Shown: piece by piece, positions 1 to 5,732 of the stretch
How positions within the stretch are numbered: position 1 is the first letter of the stretch
Layout of the letters: each line of letters opens with the position of its first letter
Assembly (NCBI GenBank): GCA_946547205.1
Contig: CAMNPA010000039.1
Coordinates: 1 to 8,221 of the forward strand
Source: an uncultured Selenomonadales bacterium
GTDB lineage: Bacteria; Bacillota; Negativicutes; Selenomonadales; Selenomonadaceae
Direction: 5' to 3'
DNA length: 8,221 bases
Program-made: the position numbers and the translations under genes
The notes under the pieces: generated by a model
The model's input: the letters and a program-made list of their open reading frames with translations, nothing else
Told to the model about the DNA's origin: nothing
Databases searched by the model: none

Positions 1-33
1 TACTTTTTCTTTGGGCGCAGCAAAGAAAAAGTA
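1..33. repeat. Perfect 13-bp palindrome with 7-base loop
   Basis: TACTTTTTCTTTG at 1-13 is matched exactly by its reverse complement at 21-33, with GGCGCAG between them. Either strand can fold a 13-bp stem. Short palindromes of the form TACTTTCTTT...AAAGAAAGTA are known as scattered intergenic repeats in many bacterial genomes, so an interspersed REP-like element is the likeliest reading. It lacks a GC-rich stem and a U-tract and is a poor intrinsic terminator. Copy number in this genome cannot be judged from the window. Confidence 0.65.
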
Positions 34-59
34 GATCCTAAAAATTAAAATCAATCACG

Positions 60-121
60 AGCCGAATGCAATTTACCAACGGCACCAAGTCATCACGCGA
101 CAAAGATAACGACATTCGGCT
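60..121. repeat. 9-bp inverted repeat, possible stem-loop behind nrdD
   Basis: AGCCGAATG at 60-68 is the exact reverse complement of CATTCGGCT at 113-121, with a 44-base spacer. The spacer shows no open reading frame of note and no RNA family I recognise. It lies beyond the nrdD terminator, so it is either in a separate transcript or untranscribed. Apart from this and the palindrome at 1-33, I see no gene in positions 1-158. Confidence 0.45.
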
Positions 122-158
122 TTGCTGTCAAATATGAATTTGAAATTATTATCGGCCT

Positions 159-188
159 AAAAAAAACTCCGTCGTAATTTTGACGGAG
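159..188 (-). terminator. Intrinsic terminator behind nrdD
   Basis: On the minus strand CTCCGTC/GACGGAG (188-182 and 173-167) forms a perfect 7-bp stem with an 8-base loop, followed by a run of T residues (166-159). It starts 7 bases after the TAA that ends nrdD exon 3. The geometry is that of a Rho-independent terminator and shows that transcription is meant to stop where this reading frame stops. Confidence 0.9.
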
Positions 189-195
189 GATTTTG

Positions 196-1090
196 TTATT
201 GATTATCGGGCTTTAAACGTTTGATGTGGAAAGTTCCGGTCTCGACTTCCTTTCTGTGACAATGCGGGCACTCGTTGGCGATAATGCCTGTGTAGCCGCA
301 AACGGGATCGCGGTCGACGGGATGATTGATTGAAAAATATCCCATGTTCGCATCGTGCATTGCCCGAACGAGAGCCTCGAACGCGGAAAGATTTTTCGTC
401 GGGTCGCCGTCCATTTCGATATAAGCAATGTGTCCTGCGTTGCACAGCGCGTGATACGGAGCCTCGATTTTGATTTTGTCGCCCGCGCAGATTGGAAAGT
501 AAACAGGCACGTGGCTTGAATTGGTCATGTACGGTCGGTCGGTGACACCTTTGATGATGCCGTAAATTTTTCTGTTGGAGCGTTGAAATTGTCCTGCCGT
601 TGATTCAGCCGGCGTCCCGAAGGTCGTCCAATTGCGTTTCTCAAGTTTTGTATAAGCGTCGGTGCGTTCGCGCAGATGTTTGACGATTTTCAAGCCGAGT
701 TCTTGAGCTTGAGCACTTTGCCCGTGATGTTTGCCGATTAATGCGACTAGACATTCGGCAAGACCGCAAAAGCCGATTGAATAGCTCGCGTGCTTGAGAA
801 CGTCTTTAATTTTGTCTGTCGACTTGAGCTTTTCCGAATCCATCCACACGCCTTGACCCATAAGAAACGGGAAATTGTAAACGTGCTTTTCCTCAATCGT
901 CTTTAGCCGCAACAATAAATAATCGTGGCAAATCGTTATGTACTTGTCATAGAGCCGAAAAAATTCTTCAACGTTGCCTTTTGATTCAAGCGCGAGTTTC
1001 GGCAGATTAATCGTCACGAAAGAAAAATTTCCGCGACTGCCCGATTCTTCGCGCCCGTTGACGTTTGACATCACTCTTGTTCTGCAACCC
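196..1090 (-). CDS. nrdD: nrdD exon 3: catalytic core C-terminal part of anaerobic ribonucleotide reductase
   Basis: This exon encodes residues 435-731 of the spliced class III ribonucleoside-triphosphate reductase, which makes dNTPs without oxygen. It opens with G, completing the ATG of M434, then GCRTRV and MSNVNGREESGSRGNFSF, a signature block of NrdD; the cysteine in MGCRTR (residue 436) is probably the thiyl-radical cysteine on the active-site loop. The reading frame is open upstream of the internal GTG at 1074, so that codon is an internal valine, not a start. Near the C-terminus lies a metal-site-like segment (CGYTG, then CPHC), and the protein ends FHIKRLKPDNQ. Family members usually continue here with a short domain bearing the glycyl-radical motif (R-x-x-GY), which is absent before the stop. 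A terminator follows at once, so either the enzyme is truncated or the domain is supplied elsewhere. Confidence 0.92.
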
Positions 1091-1942
1091 CGTTACAGAT
1101 TCGCAGACTATTTCATCAACCCGCAATATTCGATTTGTGGGTTGCCTGTCTTTTCGGGATGAGTGAGAGCCCTACTCTACTCGGTTATTCCCCGTTAATC
1201 AGTTGCAAGCTGAAACCCTTGAGCGGCGGGTATCCTTTCGATAGTCGTTACACATTTAGCATTACTTTTTTTGAACACTCGTCTGATACCAATTTTTCCG
1301 CGTTTATGTTTCCAATCAGTATAAAAATAACCGCGACTGCAAGATTTTACCACCGTTACGCGATTTATTTTGTAATCTGCCATTAAGTCAGCTTGTCTGC
1401 TGTACTCCTTTATAAGCACGCCGGTTGAGTAATCGAAAACTTGATAATACATATCTCCTGCATGTCCGGAAACATGAATGTGACGTAAATCATTTCTGAA
1501 AGCGTGCAGATCATTTTCGCTCCGACTTAGCCACTCCAAATTTTCAGCGCGATTATCTTTTTTGTCGCCATTTTTATGATTGACAACAAGTTCATTTGAA
1601 TAACCGCTCACGAAATGATAAGCAACGAGCCTGTGCACAAAGAAACGTTTCTTAACCGGCACATATAAAATTACTCTTCTGTATCCTACGGTATTGCAGT
1701 CTCCTTGAAGTATACGATGAGTTTTGTCGTTGCGAACGTTACCTAAGTTGCTTACGCTGTAATAGTTTTCGTAGCCTTTTATCGGTTTCCAAATTTCTTT
1801 AACAGTGTTCATGTGCCCAACTCCTTTTTAGGAATATGGCATTGGTAATGCATTTAGCACGAGATTGTCTTCATTGAAGATTTTCCTCGTTTAGACAGGT
1901 TATTCGACATGCGTTGCCGCATGAAGCCACAGGTTTTAGTTT
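1091..1942 (-). ncRNA. Group I intron 2 of nrdD (852 nt), with HNH endonuclease gene
   Basis: Removing this segment joins AT (1944-1943) to G (1090) and restores IATMGCRTRV, a conserved NrdD block. The 5' exon ends in T and the intron ends in G (1091), the two group I hallmarks. Visible pairings: P1, exon ACCAU with GUGG (1930-1927), giving the U.G pair at the splice site; P2-like hairpin CATGCG-GCAA-CGCATG (1923-1908) with a GNRA loop; P3, CCTGTC (1899-1894) with GACAGG (1150-1145); P8, CAACCC (1144-1139) with GGGTTG (1122-1117); and an S-like element AAATAGTCTGCG before the 3' end, giving P7 as AGAC/GTCT, though that strand overlaps P3. Pairings were drawn by eye, so the subgroup is not assigned. 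The intron should self-splice from nrdD mRNA, and its endonuclease would drive homing into intronless alleles. Confidence 0.88.
1195..1812 (-). CDS. Intron-encoded homing endonuclease, NUMOD4-HNH type
   Basis: This 205-aa protein resembles phage and group I intron endonucleases of the I-HmuI/SPO1 kind. Residues 7-27 (WKPIKGYENYYSVSNLGNVR) are a clear NUMOD4 DNA-binding module. Residues 59-94 hold the HNH nuclease core, with VHRLVAYHF followed by NHKNGDKKDNRAENLEW, including the expected His and Asn residues. Residues about 124-165 (VFDYSTGVLIKEYSRQADL and onward) look like a C-terminal NUMOD1/helix-turn-helix module. The ATG at 1812 has AAGGAG (1826-1821) with an 8-base spacer, so it can be translated independently inside the unspliced RNA. 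It lies wholly inside intron 2, between the P3-P6 part and the 3' core. It would cut the intronless nrdD allele near MGCRTR. The frame is intact and the catalytic residues are present, so the enzyme is probably active. Confidence 0.88.
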   Translation of the reverse strand: MNTVKEIWKPIKGYENYYSVSNLGNVRNDKTHRILQGDCNTVGYRRVILYVPVKKRFFVHRLVAYHFVSGYSNELVVNHKNGDKKDNRAENLEWLSRSENDLHAFRNDLRHIHVSGHAGDMYYQVFDYSTGVLIKEYSRQADLMADYKINRVTVVKSCSRGYFYTDWKHKRGKIGIRRVFKKSNAKCVTTIERIPAAQGFQLATD

Positions 1943-2242
1943 ATGGTTGCAATATAACTGTTATAATCGCCGGGCTTGTAGTATTGCAGATTATACGGCG
2001 CGTCAATTGAAACGAAATTCGGGAAAAGACGTTTCGCACTGACTTTGCACGCTTGGCGGAACAAATCGTAATTTTTATCGTCGACGTTGTAATTGACGCC
2101 GCTTTTTAGTTGAAAGACGCTAATCGGGAAAATCGGCGTTTCACCGTTGCCGAGTCCCGCGTCAATGGCGTTTAGCACTTCGCGAATCACCAGGCGACCT
2201 TCGGGCGAAGTGTCCATGCCGTAATTTATCGAGCTGAAGGGT
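1943..2242 (-). CDS. nrdD: nrdD exon 2: central part of anaerobic ribonucleotide reductase
   Basis: This is a 300-nt exon between two group I introns. It completes V334 with A (2242) and continues PFSSINYGMDTSPEGR, a highly conserved NrdD block, through GETPIFPISVFQLKSGVNY to YNSYIAT and the AT of M434. The upstream frame is blocked by intron sequence, and there is no ribosome site for the ATG of MDTSPEGR, so this is not an independent gene. Downstream, the open frame reads only two codons into intron 2 (ending YIATIN) before TAA. The joined frame with exons 1 and 3 has no stop and a length divisible by three, which fixes both splice junctions. Confidence 0.92.
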
Positions 2243-3329
2243 CATTTGTTATTGACGACAAGCTTTTTATCTTGTCCTCCGGAGCTTTCGCTCATTTTCA
2301 TCGGTTTGTAATTTCAAACCCGGTTTGGCGTACGTTTTCGCCCTCGACTTTACGTTAGGGCGTAAGGCACTCTTGGAAGATTATATTCTGCCGCAGCAGT
2401 TTCACTCCTACGCTCTACGGTGTCGTCACTTGTTAAAATGACGATTACCTCGGCATCAACTTAGATATGTCAAAGCTTTGAGATATTTAACGTGTTTTCT
2501 CTTTAAAAAGATATTGGCATTCGTGTAAATAAAATTCGTGATTGCGATAAAATCATGACGACTGCTGTAACGAATGCTATATGAGTCGCCGCCATCGTTG
2601 CAGAAATTTAAATGAGAAACTTTCAATTTGTCTTCAAGATAATCCCGTAATTGACCAATTAAATTTGAATGAGCAAGAATTACAACGCAACAACGCATGG
2701 CGTTACCGTAAGAATGCGCTTTTCTTATCACTATGCTTCCGTCACCGTCGAACAAACCGCGAATATAGTGCGGCATCAAATTTTCGGGAAGATTTGGAAG
2801 AAACCGATTGGACTTTCCTTCCGTGACACCATTTTTAATTAAATGATAAACAAAGGAAGTGTTCGTAATGGAAATGGAACGACTATCGTCTCGCTTATCT
2901 TTGACAATTTTTCTTGGTGCTTTAAGTTCATTTTTAACGAACTCAATCATATCTGTATCTTCTTGCTGAAGCTGAATTGTAAAAAATTTATCGGAGTTTA
3001 CGGTGTAAATGCACCCGTCAGCTGCAAATAAACCCAAAAGATAAGCTTTAATTTCCGTATCGATTTCTTGGAAATAATCAACTTTCAAATATCCGCGATT
3101 TAAATCTTGGCGTGACCATACAGGTACATTTTCTTGTTTTAATATTTTGGATACGGTAACATTGCAAAGATTAAATTCTAATGCGATTTGAGAAATACTT
3201 ACGGGTTTTCTTTATATCGAGCAACTATATTCTGCACGTTATAATTTTTCATGGCATTTCATATCCTTAGTCTCTGCCGATTTTGCCTTATTCTCAAGTG
3301 CGTATTTCTATGCACACAGGCAATATTTT
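2243..3329 (-). ncRNA. Group I intron 1 of nrdD (1087 nt), with LAGLIDADG endonuclease gene
   Basis: Excision joins ...CAGGT (ending 3330) to ACCCTTC (from 2242) and restores SRAGAQVPFSSINYG. The exon ends in T and the intron in G (2243). P1 is strong: exon GCGCAGGU pairs over 8 bp with GCCUGUGU (from 3321) and has U.G at the splice site. Other pairings: P3, CACTT (3300-3296) with GAGTG (2407-2403); P5, TCGGCA (3280-3275) with TGCCGA (2455-2450); P6, TCGTCA (2444-2439) with TGACGA (2428-2423); P7, GCGTA (2413-2409) with TACGC (2332-2328); P8, CGCCCT (2362-2357) with AGGGCG (2344-2339). A GAGC-GAAA-GCTC hairpin and GACAAG/CTTGTC follow near the 3' end. The R-like (GTAGAGCGTAGGA) and S-like (AAAACGTACGCC) segments sit where expected. 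Unspliced, exon 1 would stop after six intron codons. Confidence 0.9.
2456..3252 (-). CDS. LAGLIDADG homing endonuclease, split between two frames (candidate -1 frameshift or recent 1-nt deletion)
   Basis: The main frame holds two LAGLIDADG motifs, LLGLFAADG (about 3040-3014) and YIRGLFDGDG about 80 residues later. That is a monomeric, double-motif enzyme, with both catalytic Asp residues present. The same frame upstream encodes a helix-turn-helix (SISQIALEFN then VTVSKILKQ), and a TAA lies just before that. An ATG at 3252 in the neighbouring frame encodes MKNYNVQNIVARYKENP, then TAA at 3201-3199. Joining the frames at A AAC CCG gives ...YKENP-VSISQIALEFN, about 265 aa with the domain order usual for these endonucleases. 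Without a shift, translation must start at a non-ATG codon such as TTG 3088, losing the HTH. AAGGA at 3268-3264 lies 11 bases before the ATG. The coordinates span both frames. Whether it is active or a fresh pseudogene cannot be decided from the sequence. Confidence 0.8.
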
Positions 3330-4330
3330 ACCTGCGCTCCGGCTCGACTATGTAAAGTGTTGAAATTGTGAATCAAAGCTTCCATTGCCTGATGAGTTTC
3401 TTCCGCAACGTCTGCACACGCCGCACGATAAATTTTCACCGCCAATTTTTCCGAGCCGACGATTTGCGTCAAATTCTCGATGGCGGCAAGATTATCGTCC
3501 TCCGAATAAGTGCAAACGTTAAAATCAATTTTGCCCGCCGGTTGAATGTCGCAGAATTCGCAGGCACGTTTGACCTCGTCACGAATCGACTTCCTGAAAG
3601 ATTTTCTTACACCTTCAGCCATCGCATAATCGAACGCGTTTATGCTTTGACCGCCAAACATATCATTTTGGTTGCTTTGAATCGCTATGCACGCCAACGA
3701 CGCGTAAGAGCGAATGGAATTTGGTTCGCGCAAGAAACCATGTCCCGTAGAAAATCCGCCGTGAAAAAGTTTCAGCAAATCGATCTGACAGCAATTGAAC
3801 GTTATCAATGAAAAATCTTTATCGTGAATGTGGATCCAGTTTTCTTTGTCAGCTTGAGCAAATTCTTCCGGCAGGACGTAATTGTCGACAAAGTATTTCG
3901 CGCTCTCCGCACCGAGTTTTAACATGATGCCCATTGATGCATCTGTGTTAATGTTGGCGTTGTCGCGCTTTAGGTCAATGTCAACCGAATCTGCGAAAAA
4001 AATATCGCGGTAAGTGTCCATCAACTTTTTCTGCGCGTCACGGCGTTGCGAATGTTTTTGCCGATAAATGATGAACTGCTTTGCCACGTCGAAGAAACCG
4101 TGAGTCATCAGCGACTTTTCAACCTGGTCTTGAATCGCCTCGACGCCAATGACTTCGTTGTCGGCAATGGCTCGTTCGACAGAGTCCGTGACAAGTTCCA
4201 AATCTTTGTCGGAAAGTTTATCGGCGGGCGTCGACGCATCACGATTTGCACCGGCTATCGCGTTGAAAATTTTTTCGCGGTCGTAATTGACGCGTTGCCC
4301 GGATCGTTTCCGAACTTTTGATAGAAACAT
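3330..4330 (-). CDS. nrdD: nrdD exon 1: ATP-cone and N-terminal catalytic part of anaerobic ribonucleotide reductase
   Basis: Residues 1-334 of NrdD. Residues about 1-95 are an ATP-cone allosteric domain (VRKRSGQRVNYDREKIF, then GVEAIQDQVEKSL), which senses ATP/dATP to set overall activity. From residue 120 the catalytic barrel begins (NANINTDASMG, IHIHDKDF, NCCQIDLLKLFHGGFSTGHG, FGGQSINAFDYAMAEGVRK), all typical of NrdD. The exon ends in HSRAGAQ plus GT of V334. Start ATG 4330 has AAGGAGGTGAT (4347-4337), a perfect long match to the 16S rRNA 3' end, 6 bases upstream. The enzyme normally needs the radical-SAM activase NrdG, which is not in this window. The frame runs six residues into intron 1 (KYCLCA) before TAG. 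Confidence 0.95.
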
Positions 4331-4336
4331 TTGTTA

Positions 4337-4347
4337 TCACCTCCTTA
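4337..4347 (-). promoter_or_regulatory. Extended Shine-Dalgarno of nrdD
   Basis: AAGGAGGTGAT is an 11-base match to the anti-SD end of 16S rRNA, ending 6 bases before the ATG at 4330. It fixes the nrdD start and predicts strong initiation. Confidence 0.9.
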
Positions 4348-4405
4348 AAATTTGTGAAAAAAATAATCGCTCCGCCTTTCGTCTGCGCAAAGGTCGTGCG
4401 GCGTG

Positions 4406-4443
4406 ATTATATCAAACGAAATCGTGTTTGTGAACAGTTACAA
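4406..4443 (-). promoter_or_regulatory. sigma-70-type promoter of nrdD with an overlapping dyad
   Basis: On the minus strand TTCACA (4434-4429, 5/6 of the consensus -35) and a perfect TATAAT (4411-4406) are separated by exactly 17 bases. The leader to the nrdD ATG would be about 70 nt. An imperfect dyad TTGTAACTGTTCACAA (4443-4428) covers the -35 box, so a bound protein would block polymerase. TTCACAA/TTGTGAA half-sites also recur nearby at about 4357-4351 and 4487-4493. Such half-sites fit Rex or CRP/FNR-family regulators, both plausible for an anaerobic gene, but the dyad matches neither consensus fully. The promoter is well supported; the regulator is a guess. Confidence 0.75.
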
Positions 4444-4510
4444 ACGGCGTCATTACGCGCAGGATTTTTTGAGCAAGGCGCAATGCGGTTTCACAAACCA
4501 AAAAAATTTT

Positions 4511-4633
4511 TTAATGATTCAATGCGGCGGTGAACGTGACTTTACCGTCGACGGCGTGGACAGAATATTTCACGTGCCCGCGAGTCGTCGTCCAATCGTA
4601 GTTGTCTTCGGCGTCGAGTTCGGGATTTAATGC
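4511..4633 (-). pseudogene. Duplicated 3' end of the 5278-4646 gene with an 18-codon deletion
   Basis: Read on the minus strand, this segment encodes ALNPELDAEDNYDW, then 25 residues matching the C-terminus of the upstream membrane-protein gene, ending NH and TAA. It has no start codon or ribosome site. Positions 4515-4605 match 4650-4740 at an offset of 135, and 4606-4633 match 4795-4822 at an offset of 189. The 54-bp difference removes exactly 18 codons (RGEVLRDLRMLKNVAAED) between two similar GAAGA/GAGGA stretches. A handful of base differences show that the copies have begun to diverge. It is probably the product of a tandem duplication at GCATT(A/G)AATC microhomology, and is inert. Confidence 0.85.
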
Positions 4634-4645
4634 AGAGAAAATTTT

Positions 4646-5278
4646 TTACTGATTCAATGCGGCTGTGAACGTAACTTTACCGTCGACGGCGTGGACAGAA
4701 TATTTCACGTGCCCGCGAGTCGTCGTCCAATCGTAATTGTCCTCGGCGGCGACGTTCTTCAACATGCGCAAATCCCGCAAAACTTCTCCGCGATCTTCGG
4801 CGTCGAGTTCGGGATTTAATGCGGCGATTAAAAGTCCGAGCACGTTAATCGTCTTGAAAGACTCGTCTTGATTTTCGGGCGCGGCAAAAATTTTCAGCGC
4901 GATAATTTTTCCGTCGTCGACTGTGCCTTCAAGCGTAAGTTTCGGCGTGAACTCGTGGCGGAAAATTTTTTCGTCGACTGCAAACGGTTCGTCAAGTTTC
5001 AAATTCAAATTCGGTGCAAGTCTCTGCGCGGCAAGGTTGTATCGTTCGCGGAAGTCTTCGGGCGATAAAGTTTGCTCAAAACCTTTGGTGCTGCCGAAAA
5101 TATTTTCGACGTTGCCGGCAGAAATGTTGGCGTAAATAAAAAATGCACAGCACGCGACGGCAAGTACAATGTTCGTGCGACGGTCGAAGGTCGAATATTT
5201 GTGCATGAAAAGCCACCCGAACGGCGGGAAAAAAATCAGCAACGTTATCATCGCGGCGTTTTTTATGTAGGAAGTCAA
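4646..5278 (-). CDS. Hypothetical two-helix membrane protein
   Basis: A 210-aa protein I cannot assign to a named family. Residues about 8-25 (AAMITLLIFFPPFGWLFMH) and 36-52 (IVLAVACCAFFIYANI) are hydrophobic and separated by a short charged loop (KYSTFDRR). Similar N-termini occur in small Gram-positive membrane proteins. The remaining roughly 155 residues are soluble, with alternating charged and hydrophobic residues, and end in VKYSVHAVDGKVTFTAALNQ. They would lie outside or beneath the membrane. I choose TTG 5278 (reading MTSYIKN) because GAGGAG lies 8 bases upstream; the frame is open further up, to about 5359, but no better start is seen there. A damaged extra copy of its last codons lies downstream, then the nrdD promoter. 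Function unknown. Confidence 0.75.
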   Translation of the reverse strand: MTSYIKNAAMITLLIFFPPFGWLFMHKYSTFDRRTNIVLAVACCAFFIYANISAGNVENIFGSTKGFEQTLSPEDFRERYNLAAQRLAPNLNLKLDEPFAVDEKIFRHEFTPKLTLEGTVDDGKIIALKIFAAPENQDESFKTINVLGLLIAALNPELDAEDRGEVLRDLRMLKNVAAEDNYDWTTTRGHVKYSVHAVDGKVTFTAALNQ

Positions 5279-5310
5279 AACGAAGTCTCCTCTCAAAAAT
5301 TTTTTCCGCG

Positions 5311-5466
5311 CTATTGTAAGGCTTGCCGATTCAAATTGCAAAACTTTTCGCAGCGACAAGGTGCCGAATCTTGCCGCAAAAAAATAACCGCACTTGGCGG
5401 CGATTCATCACGAGACTTTAACTTTTGTATCGGAAAAAATTCGGCGAGCTTGTCAAGGTTCGTCAT
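5311..5466 (-). pseudogene. Remnant ORF at the eroded end of the 133-bp array
   Basis: An ATG at 5466 opens 51 codons beginning MTNLDKLAEF, the same start as the two repeat ORFs next to it, then departs after a net 13-bp deletion between CCGATAC repeats and reads into unrelated sequence. The tail (PPSAVIFLRQDSAPCRCEK and onward) has no visible domain. It looks like the damaged 5' end of the gene that once followed cbiE. I treat it as non-functional. The stretch 5279-5413 otherwise holds only the ribosome site of the membrane-protein gene. Confidence 0.5.
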
Positions 5467-5599
5467 GTCGGCTTACGATTAAAATGCAGTGTTTGACGGG
5501 AACGGACTGCGCGGCGTCGTCGAACGTCAAAGCGACTTTAACTTTTGTATCGGGCGCAACGTATCGGAAAATTTCGGCGAGCTTGTCAAGGTTCGTCAT
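5453..5599 (-). CDS. 48-codon repeat ORF, copy 2
   Basis: Same protein as copy 1 (5732-5586): MTNLDKLAEIFRYVAPDTK, a short link, then the C-terminus of CbiE ending SRHDEP. Its ATG overlaps the stop region of copy 1 by 14 nt, and its own stop overlaps the ATG at 5466. No Shine-Dalgarno is evident, so translation, if any, would depend on coupling. Probably a by-product of duplication. Confidence 0.3.
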   Translation of the reverse strand: MTNLDKLAEIFRYVAPDTKVKVALTFDDAAQSVPVKHCILIVSRHDEP

Positions 5600-5732
5600 G
5601 TCGGCTTACGATTAAAATGCAGTGTTTGACGGGAACGGACTGCGCGGCGTCGTCGAACGTCAAAGCGACTTTAACTTTTGTATCGGGCGCAACGTATCGG
5701 AAAATTTCGGCGAGCTTGTCAAGGTTCGTCAT
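5586..5732 (-). CDS. 48-codon repeat ORF, copy 1, overlapping cbiE
   Basis: The ATG at 5732 lies inside the last codons of cbiE (14-nt overlap in another frame), an arrangement typical of translationally coupled operon genes. The first 27 or so residues (MTNLDKLAEIFRYVAPDTK, then VKVALTFD) are probably the true N-terminus of the gene that once followed cbiE, perhaps another cobalamin gene, though I cannot name it. From there the duplication joint switches it to the CbiE C-terminus (DAAQSVPVKHCILIVSRHDEP is split over the joint). It is a chimera. Whether it is made is unknown. Confidence 0.35.
   Translation of the reverse strand: MTNLDKLAEIFRYVAPDTKVKVALTFDDAAQSVPVKHCILIVSRHDEP

Noticed and set aside
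159..330. Third group I intron cutting nrdD after FHIKR
   Set aside because: The exon would end in T, but no convincing internal guide, R/S element or core helix follows, and an intrinsic terminator sits directly after the stop. It cannot be excluded beyond the window edge.
196..1074. Independent short NrdD gene starting at GTG 1074
   Set aside because: The GTG is an internal valine of MGCRTRVMSNV; the frame is continuous with exon 2 after splicing and no ribosome site precedes it.
2581..3031. Plus-strand ORFs 2581-2826 and 2843-3031
   Set aside because: They lie antisense to the LAGLIDADG gene, have no recognisable domains and no ribosome sites.
2243..3329. Intein in NrdD
   Set aside because: The reading frame hits a stop six codons past the junction and no intein splicing blocks or terminal Asn plus Cys/Ser are present. 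RNA-level pairings and U/G boundaries fit a group I intron.
5600..5732. Polysaccharide deacetylase (VALTFDD resembles the NodB motif)
   Set aside because: The motif lacks the following GP/GPH, lies at the duplication joint, and the ORF has only 48 codons; the likeness is probably chance.
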